NCBI GenBank assembly: GCA_000277445.1
Contig: AJWJ01000258.1
Span: forward strand, 1-32,168
From: Polysphondylium violaceum
Lineage: Eukaryota; Evosea; Eumycetozoa; Dictyosteliales; Dictyosteliaceae
Reading direction: 5' to 3'
Length of the DNA stretch: 32,168 bases
The notes under the pieces are model-generated. The model worked only from the letters and a program-made list of their open reading frames with translations, was not told where the DNA came from and searched no databases. A program made the translations under genes and the position numbers. Shown piece after piece: positions 18,451 to 28,396 of the stretch. Numbering within the stretch: position 1 is the first letter of the stretch; each line of letters opens with the position of its first letter.

Positions 18451-19437
18451 ATGAATAAACTCGGTTTATTTTTAACTTTCTTATGCCTTTTTGGTATTGC
18501 CCTTGCTTGTGAAAGCGATTACAACCCAAATCTTGTCACCATTGGTGAATGCAAAGCCAACGATGTCGCTCACTGGAGAGAAACTGACTCCCTCCCAGTT
18601 GTCAACCCAGCCGATTTACCAGCCGCCGACCGTACCGTCCATGAAGAACGTATGGCCTACATCTTAAGCCTTGCCCGTGCCCAAAACAAGAAATTCGTTG
18701 CCTCTATCTACTCCCCAGCTGGTGAACTCTTATGCGTTGGTATCAACACTGGTTCTCCAAATATCATTTCACATGGTGAAATTGTTGCCATCAACAACTG
18801 TACTACTCTCCACGGTATCAAATCTTTCACTGGTCACACTCTCTACACCACTGGTGAACCATGTGCCATGTGTGCCTCCGCTCTCCTCTGGGCTGACTTC
18901 AAGACCATCGTTTGGGGTACCTTCAACAGCGACTTATTATGCAAGATCTGTATGTCTAACATCCCAATGGACTCCTCATACATCTTCTCCCGTTACTATG
19001 GTTTAAGACCAACCGCTCCAGTCTTGATTGGTGGTGTCTTACGTGCTGACGCTGATGCTTGGTTCGGTACCTACTGTAACAGACCAACTTCCATCTATTA
19101 CATTAAACCACAATGTGCCTGTCAAAACACCTCTTCCCCATTAAACGTCACCCAAACCCTCGTTAACACCTGGATTGATGGTAACCAAGTCCAATACTCT
19201 CAATTCAACGCTGTCATCAGAAACAACGCCAACAATGTCACCGTCACCAACCCAACCTTCAAATCCCTCCCATCTGGTGTCAACCCAACTCAAATCTGGG
19301 GTCTCCAAAAGACATCTGTTGCTGACCAATGGGTCTTATCATGGAACCCAATGCTCACTCCAAACCAAACCTTCAGTTTCGGTTACATCATCCAAGGTGC
19401 CACTGAATTAACTTTCAACGCTGAAGCCCAACATTAA
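18451..19437 (+). CDS. Secreted zinc-dependent deaminase fused to a CBM49 cellulose-binding module
   Basis: 328 residues, intronless. Residues 1-19 are a clear signal peptide (LGLFLTFLCLFGIALA). Residues about 60-215 are a cytidine-deaminase-fold domain of the cytosine/guanine/TadA type: zinc ligands His108 (ISHGEIVAI) and Cys138/Cys141 (TGEPCAMCASALLWA), proton shuttle Glu110. Additional cysteines (164, 167, 209, 222, 224) could form disulfides, as in an extracellular enzyme. Residues about 231-325 resemble a CBM49 module: NVTQTLVNTWIDGNQVQYSQ, IWGLQ, WVLSWNP and a final FGYIIQG. Several N-glycosylation sequons (NCT, NTS, NVT, NVT, NQT) are present. Codons strongly prefer C in third position (GCC, ACC, GTC, AAC), unlike its neighbours, suggesting very high expression. 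Substrate is unknown; free bases or nucleosides in the matrix or in degraded prey are possibilities. Confidence 0.88.
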   Translation: MNKLGLFLTFLCLFGIALACESDYNPNLVTIGECKANDVAHWRETDSLPVVNPADLPAADRTVHEERMAYILSLARAQNKKFVASIYSPAGELLCVGINTGSPNIISHGEIVAINNCTTLHGIKSFTGHTLYTTGEPCAMCASALLWADFKTIVWGTFNSDLLCKICMSNIPMDSSYIFSRYYGLRPTAPVLIGGVLRADADAWFGTYCNRPTSIYYIKPQCACQNTSSPLNVTQTLVNTWIDGNQVQYSQFNAVIRNNANNVTVTNPTFKSLPSGVNPTQIWGLQKTSVADQWVLSWNPMLTPNQTFSFGYIIQGATELTFNAEAQH

Positions 19438-19926
19438 GTTTCTTGTTTAAACAAAGATTTAATCCTTTTTTTTTATTAAAATAAAATAAATAATATTATT
19501 CTTTTATTTTCAAAATAATTTAATTAAGATTTATTAGTTTATATAGATTTACTCTTTTTTTTATTTATTTTTTTTTTTTTACTAATTAATTCAAAGTTAT
19601 CATCATATTGTTCATCTAGCTTCTTGATTGAAAATAGGATTGTGGAATTTTCATGTTAGTCATACCAAAAGCTTAATCAACATTTTCAAACCAATGGGAA
19701 TAGATCAGATTATTTTTTCGGACACTCAATTCAATACAAAAAAAAAGACATTGTGATATGTGTATGTTTTAATTAAAAAAAAAGAGTGATACAACCTTTT
19801 TTAAGATAATTTTATTTTACAATTTATAAATAAATAGTAGGTACAGCTTTAGTTTGCTGGTTGGCGGTATTGGTATGGTGATTATGTAAATAAATAAATA
19901 AATGTTTTAGTTTGTTTGTGTTTCTA
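19438..19926. other. Convergent 3' intergenic region
   Basis: 489 bp between the stop codons of the deaminase gene (plus) and the HSP20-like-domain gene (minus). Poly-T tracts at 19557-19580 and AATAAA-like signals close to both stops. Positions 19600-19730 are of ordinary complexity but show no long frame. I see no gene. Confidence 0.55.
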
Positions 19927-22662
19927 TTAATAAGTTGGTTGATGTAATTGATGGTCTTTTCTTGCAATAATCACAATGATACCCTCTCTTTTACCAACAA
20001 CAGATGAACTGACCGGTGAATTCAATGGAATGTGTTTTTGGAAGGATCCTTCCAAAAATTCTTGACTTTGGAGAGTGGGTGGATAAGAAACTGGCACTTG
20101 CATCTCTTGACCGTTGGGTAAGTAAATGGTGTCGGGAATCGAGATAACACCCTCGATAATCACTTCGTATTGATTAACGGTTACTTTGAGCGTATTGTTT
20201 TGAGAGTGTGGAATGGCAACATATATGATAAAGCTATCAATGTTTTCATAGACATTGACCAATACGCCACTCATTGGATCTGATAGATTCCAATTGCTAT
20301 TGCTATTGTTGAGAGTAGAGGTAGGTGACGTGGTTAATGCTGTAGGTGAGTTATTACCGTCTAATAAACCAAATGGTGATGATTGGATATTGTTTGCCAA
20401 TTGAATTCCATCAGTACTAATCGTTGGTGTTATTGCTGAATAATGAATGTTCATCATTGAATTACTCAAACTTGGTGGTGATAATGGTTGAGTTGACAAT
20501 ATTGGTGATTGAACCAATGATTGTAGTTGTTGTTGTTGAATTTGTTGAAATTGTTGTTGAATATTATTTTGATTTGTTGCCGCTGTTGCTGATGCTTGTT
20601 GTTGTTGCTGTTGGGCCAAAGTTTGTTGTTGCTGTTGTTGTTGTTGAGCATTAGCTAATGCTTGTTGTTGATTTTGTTGTTTTACAGATAATCTAAGATC
20701 TTTTAATTCATTTTCCCATCTAATTAAATCATCATATGTATAAAAACTATCGGAAACTGGTAAATCTGATGGAGGACAAGGTATTTCAGAAACTGGTTTA
20801 AATTCAAGGAATGGTAATAGTGTACAAGATTTTAAACAATTGATAAAAGCATCATGTAATGAAACTGGTGTTTCTTCTTCATCTGCCTCACATTCTGATA
20901 TGACTGGTAATCCATTATGATGACTATTACTATTGTTATTCATATGATCATCAGTTGTTGAATTTTGATCATTTGCGCTGTTATTCCAATTATTAAAATC
21001 TAATGGTTCAATTGAATTGGAATTTGAAGGAGTTGATGACATTAATGAAGGAGTATTTGTTGCTGAATTATTATTGCTTGTATTTCCTCTTGGAGAGAGT
21101 GGATTTGATTTTTCATCATCTCTATCTCTTTTTCTCTTTTTTCTCTTTTCATCCTTTTTAGACTTTTGTACAAAATTTGAATGAGAACTAATAAATTCTT
21201 TGATTGTTGACTAGAGTTAAAAATATTAATGATGATTAGTAAAATGTAAGGCTTGAATAAAATTTAAAAGATTACATACTTCGTTTAAAGAGGCAAATAA
21301 ATAACCATATAAAACAACACACAAGTTTGCCATATCATTGGGTCTTCTATATCTTGATTCTTGTGGAATCTTATTTACATAAAGTGAAAGGATCAGAGAT
21401 CTTCTTAGACATGGAGTTGTATTATTTTGATTTACATTGAAATAGTATTTCAAGAATGATAGACAAACTGCCTTTTTATCTTCATTGACATTGACACTAT
21501 TTGAAGAGGTTGCGATTGAATTGGCACCATCTTTGGTATCAAAATTTCCACTTGAATTCAATTTATGACTACTATTGCCACCACTGTTGCTACTCTTGAG
21601 TTTGTGTGAATTGGTCAGTGACGATGACGAAGAGTTTAGTTTTTTGTTGGGTGGTCCGATTAGATCACCATTGGGTAGAGGTGGTGGAAGGGGAGGTGAT
21701 TGAGGTGGTGATGTGTTTGGTGGAGATAGGGCTAAACTAAAATTATTGAGTGAGGGTACATTGGATGTTGCCATGGTTGGCGATAGATTTGGTGTGGATT
21801 GTGATGAACATGCTCCTGTTGTTGTGTTGCTATTCAATAATGGTGAGGTTTGGTGTTGTTGGATTTGTTGATGTACTTGTTGAGTTTTAATTTTAATCTT
21901 GCTATTCCGTGTTGAACCTTTACGAGGTGAGTTTGGTGGTGATGAAATATTGGCTCTTGTAGCCACTGTTGTTGATTTTTTTGGTACAGATTCAATAGTG
22001 GTTGATGTAGTTGTTGTTGTTGAGGATGGTGATTCAGTATTTGATTCAAATAATGGAATAATTGGCGTGGTGGTCGTTGAAACACCAGCTGCGGCTGCTG
22101 CCGCTGTATGTGCGCTGATAATTTCATGATTGGTTTGAAATGATGTTGATTGTTGTTGATGTTTTTGAATTTGGGTTAGGAGTTTAAGAAAATGTTCATG
22201 GGTTTGTTGTGATCCATGATGATGTTGATAAATCTGTGACAATGGTGGTTTATTGGCCGATATAGTGGTTGTAGTTGTAGTGGTGGTGGTTGTTGTCAAT
22301 GGTGATGTCAAAATAACTGCTGGATTTAAAGGAGCATTGGTTGGTGTAATAATAGGTGAAGTAATGGCTGAATCAGTTTCAGTTTTTACATTTAATGGAT
22401 AAATCATTTGTTGTTGAGTAGATTGTTGTTGTTGAATTAAAGGTGGAGATGATGGTAACATATTTAAAGGAGACGATGAATCATTGAAAAAAGTTGAAGG
22501 TGTATCTACATTTGCATTGTTGTTGTTTGGTTTACTATTATTACAATTTTGATTTGCTTGTTGTTGTTGTTGCTGTTGCTGTTGATCAAATCCTAAATTC
22601 ATAAATAAATTTGATGGTTCTTGTAAAGGATTTATATTCAACATATAGTCAGATGTATCCAT
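19927..22662 (-). CDS. Large Q/N/T-rich, probably nuclear protein with C-terminal HSP20-like domain
   Basis: Two exons, 22662-21280 and 21210-19927, joined by a 69-bp phase-0 intron (GAA|GTATGT...AACTCTAG), giving 888 residues; the join continues LFASLNE into STIKEFISSH. Residues 1-400 are low-complexity (Gln, Thr, Ser, Asn, Pro). Residues about 405-470 are a folded-looking module (VCLSFLKYYFN, LRRSLILSLYVNK, RRPNDMANLCVVLYGYLF). A strong basic patch KKDEKRKKRKRDRD (about 480) looks like a nuclear localisation signal. A second polar region has Gln runs (about 645-695). Residues about 775-885 resemble an alpha-crystallin/HSP20 fold (SFIIYVAIPHS, LKVTVNQYEVIIEGV, then the long loop and IIVIIARK). 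I do not recognise the whole protein; a transcription or chromatin regulator is a guess from composition, NLS and the very long upstream region. Confidence 0.8.
20525..20680 (-). repeat. Gln-coding CAA/CAG tract
   Basis: Interrupted triplet runs encoding polyglutamine inside the HSP20-like-domain gene. They stay in frame, as is common in dictyostelid proteins. A further Gln run is at 22428-22437 and 22557-22583, and a Thr (ACN) run at 22263-22300, in the same gene. Confidence 0.8.
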
Positions 22663-23381
22663 TTTGTTGTTGATGTGTATAGTTGTATATAGTTTTAAAT
22701 AAATTGCTTTGCTTTTCTTTTAAAAAGGTTGTTGCTTCTTTTATGTTTTTAAAAAAAGGTTTGATGATCGCACACACGCAGGGAGTGTTTGTTAAATTTG
22801 GACTTTTTGAAGTTTGTTGGATAACTAAAATACAGGATGATTTTACAATGGTGATGACGGATGTTGATCAGATGGATAATGGGGATGAGACCAAGATAAA
22901 GGGTGTTTGTTGTAAAGTGGCAACACACTCGATGGATGGGAAATAGACTATAAAATCAGCACAAAACTGATTTGAATGAATTGGGGGTGGGCGAGTGGGG
23001 GGTGGAGTTGAGTGCTGCTTTACAAAAAATAAAAAATTAAAAACTGAGGCCTTGATCTACACACGGGTATTAATTACAAATAAAAAAAGATTGATTGTTG
23101 TTGTTGATGATTAGGTTATGTATAATAATAGAAATAAAGAAATCACAGTGGTGGGGTGGATGGGGGGCAGCGCTAACTAGGAGTTTGTTTACAATCAAGA
23201 CTTGATTTGTGTGTCCATAAAATAATATTTATTACAATAAAACAAAAAATAAATTTAAAATAAAAAAAATTAATTTTTAAAAAAAAAACGAACCAATCAA
23301 AATCGACAAAAATGTATATTTGTATTTTTAGGGAACACACACATGCACCTGTGTGTTTGTATGATGAATGATTGATTGTTT

Positions 23382-23396
23382 ACACACACACACACA
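23382..23396. repeat. ACACAC dinucleotide run
   Basis: Seven and a half AC units, one of several CA/GT runs in the long intergenic region. Could be a microsatellite or part of a protein-binding site. Confidence 0.7.
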
Positions 23397-25530
23397 GATA
23401 TACAAAAGTATTTGAGGGGCAAAGGGTGTGGTGTGGTGGGTGAGTGTGGTGCTATAAAAATAATTTATAAAACAGGTAGGTGGATATCACGACAAGATTG
23501 TGCTTTGGCTCTGATCAGAGTGGCAAAGGGTGAAAGATTGGAAAAAGATAAATAAGGATGATGATTGATTGATTGACAATAAGGGAGGGTGAGTGATAAA
23601 TATAATTTATGTGTTTGTCACAAATTCCCTTTTAAACAAAAAAAAACTCTGATTTATATATAACTAAACAAACAAGAGGGATAGAAATGATATATTACAA
23701 AAAATAAATAAGATGTGGTGGGTAATATTTGAGAATATAGTTGTGATGAGGGTGGCAGTTGCGGGAGTGGTCTGATGGTCAGAATACTAGAGAATAAAAT
23801 ATCAAATGTGATTAAATATATAGGAATTTAATTTTCAAGAAAAGAAAACAAACAAGTGATTAAAAACACACCGCCAAAAGTTGAAATTAAATATAAATTT
23901 ATATTAATTATTATTATTGTATTGTTATTATTATTATTGTTGTTGTTGTTTGTTGCTGTTATTGGCGTGTGTGTGTGTGAGTTTGAGAGGTGTGCCTTTT
24001 AATTTTAAATTATTATAGTAAAACCAAAACTAAACACCAAGAATGAGATTTACTAATATAATCCTTTAGTTTTAGGTTATATGGGTGTGATTTGTGATTT
24101 GGAGTGGTTGTTGAGAAAAAGAGGGGAGATATTAGATTGTGTGGAGCGCGATGTGGTTGAATACGTTGGATGATGTTGTTAAAGTGAAGATGAAGTAAAG
24201 GGTGATAGTAAGTGTGTGTGTGTTTTTGTTTAATTTCCAAAAACACACTATGTGTGTGTTGAGATATATGTATATGTATTAAAAGTGAGTGAAAATGCGG
24301 GGGAAGGGGTTGATTCACTCAAAATATGAGTGTGTGGTCGTGTGAGATGATGATTAATGGGAAGGTGAGATATGTTGAAACAACAACAAAAGTGGCATCC
24401 CCTTTGGAAAAAAAAGAATTTGGAAAAATTAAACAAAGGATGCAGTGTGTGCTATCCTAAAGAAAAATCGTTGTTAGTAAATGTAATATGTTGTATTTGG
24501 AAGAGAAGAAAAAAAAAAAAAAAAAAAGGAACTACTACTATGTAAAATAGTGGTTATAATTGATGATCATCGATTTGTGTGTGTATACATGTGTGTGAGA
24601 ATATGACAATGTTTTAGTTTTAATTTTCTAAACATCACATGTGGTGTGTGTTTATGATTTTATAAAATCACACAACATGATTAAATGTTCCATCACCACT
24701 ACTACTATAAATAATAATAGGTGGGATGCAATTTTTCTATTTTTAAATATATAGTGAAATATATCTATCTGAATAATAGAGATAATTTATGAAATAATGT
24801 GGTGTGAAGATGTAATGGGATGTTCTGTTTAAATTAATGTACCAACACGCCCACACACACAAAACATATCATTTAGTGATTGAAAGATGTTCAAAATTTA
24901 TAAACAAACAAACAAATCATCACACACCTTTTGTATATTTGAAAAACACACCCAACACCAGCGCATCAGCAGTATTTTGATAAACAAACCATCATAACGC
25001 AAATGAATCGTATAACGACTTTGCTCCTCTACAAAAGCAGGATATGTGATCCAATCACAATTTGTCAATGATGCGAAAACAAAAAAGGATATACATGTAT
25101 TGAAAAAAATGAAATTTTGATGGATTCTAATTAAATTGATTGATTGATGAAATATTATAGAATGGATGCGATACATTCAAACACAAACTCACAACACACC
25201 ACACGTTGACCCCCATTAAACTGATCTCTTATTTAATGGTCTCTGTGCCAAAATCATTACATTTTCAGTTAACAAAAAAAGGGGGGGTATAATCTTTTGA
25301 TATTATTAGCTTAACGCCAAATAAAAAAGGAATGAAATGGAAGACGAAAGAATGGTAATTGTAGTAATTGGGGGTGGTTTATGATGGGAGGTAATAAAAG
25401 AATTTAAAATAAAACTACATATATAGAGTCGGTGATGATGATGGATGATGATGATATGATTACTTTAAAACACTCTTATGTATATGATACCTTTTTTTTT
25501 AAATATTGTAATTATTAGAGTACAGGTAAT

Positions 25531-25570
25531 TAAATAATAAATAAAATAAATAAATAAATAAATAAATAAT
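25531..25570. repeat. AAAT tetranucleotide repeat
   Basis: Imperfect then perfect AAAT/AATA units in A+T-rich intergenic DNA. Simple sequence repeat without visible function. Confidence 0.7.
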
Positions 25571-26135
25571 GTACAATAAAAACACTCTTTTTCTCCAATT
25601 AAAATCAATGGAGAAGGAAAAAGAAAGAGAGAAAAATATCAACTAAAAATGATTGCAATCAGATTTTTTCTTTTGATCAAATGCGCATCCTTTACACTAA
25701 AAAAAAAAAAATTAAAAAAATTAATTTTAAAAAATCGAAAAGATTTTTTATTCTGAGCACTATCGCGGTCGCAATGATTGGGAATTTGCTTATGTTTGTA
25801 CAAGGCAATTTTCTTCAATCCAAAAAAAGATAATAGAAACTGAGTTTTGTTGTTTGTTTGGTGCGGTAGTTTAAAATTAAATTAATTTTTAATTTTTAAT
25901 TTTATTTCTATTATATTAATAATAATATTTCATGATAATCAATATCAAATGGTGATTATTACTAAAATCATATCTATTATTTTTTTCAAAATGGACAGAT
26001 CTTTCTAAAAATATTTTTTTTTAAAACTTTTTTTTTTTTTTAAAATTTCTTTTTTTCAAACTTAAAAGTTTTTTTTTGCGAGATCTCTCATATGTCCAGT
26101 CAGTAATAGACAAATAGAGTAATATAAATATAAAT

Positions 26136-27665
26136 ATGAACTTTTTAAATATATTTGTATTTTTCTGTTTACTATGTACAGCATTACAATTGTATATATA
26201 TAAAAAGAATAGTGCTACGAAAAAGAATGGCAGTAATACAAACAATGATATAGAGGATTCACCATCAAATCCCTCGACATCGTTTCTATCAAATGAGGAA
26301 AAAAAGAAATTTAGCAAGTTTCAAATAGAGTATTTGACAGTATATCTATTGGCCATGGCTGCCGATTGGTTGCAGGGTCCCTATGTATACGCCCTCTACG
26401 AGTCTTATGGTTTTAGTAAACCTGATATCGCCATCCTCTTTATCATTGGTTTTGTGTCATCTCTATTATTTGGTATGATAGTGGGTCCAATTACAGATAA
26501 ATAGTAATTATTATAGTTTTAAATTTATTTGTTGAGATCTCTTATTCAATTTGCTAATATTTAAATATCTAGTGGAAGAAAATTAATGACTATAGTATTT
26601 TGTCTACTTTATTCAATTAGTTGTATAACAAAGTTGTTAAATAATTTTAGTGTATTATTATTTGGTAGATTGTTGGGAGGCATTGCAACATCGTTGTTAT
26701 TTTCAGTATTTGAATCATGGATGGTGTATGAACATAATTTTAGAGGATATGATCCAGAATTGCTATCATCAACATTTTATAAATCCACTCTACTCAACGG
26801 TGTAGTGGCGATTGTATCTGGCCTCTGGGCATCAGATTCTGCAAATCGTTGGGGTTTTGTTTCTCCCTTTTTATGGGCTATTTTATTATTAATTATATGT
26901 GGTTTAATAGTTTTATCACAATGGTCTGAAAATTATGGTGATAATAGTAATAGTAGTCGTAGTAATAATAGTAGTCATAGTAATAATAGTTTAAATAATG
27001 ACGATTCCCTTTCAAGTAAATTTTTTAATGCGCTTCAATTTGTCAAAGAAGATCAATCAGTATTGAAATTGGGAGCTACTCAATCATTGTTTGAATCATC
27101 TATGTATACATTTGTTTTTATGTGGACACCTACATTATCAGAGACTGGTGAATTGGGTGCCTTGCCATTTGGTCTTATTTTTGCAACTTTTATGGTTTGT
27201 GTCATGATTGGTTCATCATTATTTAATTTAATTCCTCTTAAACCAGAGAGTCTTATTCAGGTCATACTTTTAGTTTCTTCTCTAGCTTTATTAATTCCTG
27301 CTTTTTTTAATGTAAATATTAATATAGTTGAGTAATTATTGGAAATATAATACTAATGTTGAATTGATATACTATAGGATTCATTTATAGTTTATGGATC
27401 ATTTTTAATATTTGAAGTTTGTTGTGGATTATATTTCCCTTGTGTTGGAACACTGAGAAGTGCTTATATTCCAGAATCAATGAGAGCCACAATTATGAAT
27501 CTTTTTAGAGTACCTTTGAATTTATTGGTAGTTTTAATATTGGTCAATGTATCTAGTTTATCAAATGATACTGTGTTTTTAGTTTGCTCTATTTGGTTGC
27601 TAATAGCCTATGTTTTACAAAAATATATATTAAAAGATTCAAAACAACCTATTTCATTAAAATAG
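26136..27665 (+). CDS. mfsd5: MFS transporter of the MFSD5 (molybdate-anion transporter) family
   Basis: Multi-pass plasma-membrane transporter; animal and algal relatives are linked to molybdate uptake. Three exons: 26136-26503, 26573-27311 and 27378-27665, for 464 residues. Intron 1 (69 bp, phase 2, TA|GTAATT...CTAG) creates the motif GPITDKYGRKLM, the classic loop 2-3 MFS signature. Intron 2 (66 bp, phase 0) uses AAT|GTAAAT and acceptor CTATAG|GAT, joining PAFFN to DSFIVYGSF; a donor at GTTGAG (27324) is also in phase and would add four residues. Family features are the first helix plus a polar loop, YLLAMAADWLQGPYVYALYESYGF, LFGRLLGGIATSLLFSVFESWMV (two segments of one helix pair), an Asn/Ser-rich central loop (about residues 260-290) and EVCCGLYFP near the end. 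A second half of about six helices follows the central loop. Confidence 0.9.
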
Positions 27666-28396
27666 ATTAGGTGTGTTTAAATTATACAATATGAATGTAT
27701 TTTATTTATTTGAGAACGTATTATGAATAATAAAAATGTAAAAAAAATGCGATCACATGATCAATGATAGAGATCCATATTCTATTTGTGGTGTTTTTTG
27801 ATCACATTTTTAAAAATTAGGGCTGGGGGTAGGAAATAGATGAATGAGAAGAAAAAATAAACAAAAAAAAAACATCATTCTTTATTTAATTGTGTTTTAT
27901 TCAAATATTTAAAAGCAAACATATATATGTTGTATACTATATAATTTCTTATCGATCGATATTTTTTTTTTTTTAAAGATTTAGATTTTTTCTTTTCATT
28001 TTTCAAATTTATTTTTTTTGAATTTTTTGAATATTTTTTTTATTTTCAAATTTTAGGTAGTTTGTTAGATAATTATTTATCGATTGTTAGTACCATCACT
28101 TACATTATCCACGTCATTTCTATATTACTTAATTTTATTACCTTTACACAAACAAACTTACATCACAACCACATTTTTTTTTTTTTTATAAATCTTACTA
28201 TACACTTTTTTTTTATTCATTACACTTTTAAAATTACAGCATACTTTGAAACAAAGAAAAGTCAATTCATCAGGAAAGAGAAATAGAAAGAAGGTTATTA
28301 CCTTCAGTTTGTTAGAGATATAGATATATCTATATATCTAGAGTTTGATATAAATCACAGATCTTGAATCCAAGATCTATATATATAGAAAAAACA
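27666..28396 (+). promoter_or_regulatory. Upstream region of the BTB gene
   Basis: 731 bp, mostly poly-T/poly-A-rich, with T-runs at 27963-27974 and 28005-28040. A frame at 28062-28286 has no good ATG and its Phe/Ile/His composition follows from the T-rich DNA, so I do not call it. ATAGATATATCTATATATCTAGA (overlapping palindromes) lies at 28320-28342, just before the gene. No RNA gene seen. Confidence 0.5.

Larger units (their letters stand above)
22663..26135. promoter_or_regulatory. 3.5-kb divergent intergenic region with GT/CA and G-box-like elements
   Basis: No gene I would defend. It separates the ATG of the Q-rich/HSP20-like gene (minus) from that of the MFSD5-like gene (plus). It is full of GT/GGT-rich elements on plus (CA/CCA-rich on minus), for example 22982-23006, 23147-23168, 23416-23451, 23967-23980, 24208-24222 and 24582-24600, similar to the GT/CA-rich G-boxes bound by GBF in Dictyostelium developmental promoters. 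An ACACAC run is at 23382-23396 and an AAAT repeat at 25531-25570. Short frames such as 24318-24013 and 24436-24248 (minus) are His/Phe/Thr-rich by composition and look non-coding. The frame 25176-24898 (minus) is the least dismissible. Confidence 0.5.

Noticed and set aside
22743-22946. Plus-strand frame of 67 codons just upstream of the Q-rich gene
   Set aside because: It lies in the 5' flank of the minus-strand gene, shows no recognisable domain and no promoter features; probably chance.
24013-24436. Two minus-strand frames of 62 and 101 codons
   Set aside because: Their His/Thr/Phe/Ser content comes directly from CA/GT-rich simple sequence; no domain, no start context, overlapping frames.
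27312-27335. Stop codon at 27333-27335 as the end of a truncated transporter
   Set aside because: A consensus donor lies just before it and the next exon continues the MFSD5-like sequence in phase, so it is intronic.
28062-28286. Plus-strand frame before the BTB gene
   Set aside because: No good ATG, Phe/Ile/His-rich because of T-rich DNA.
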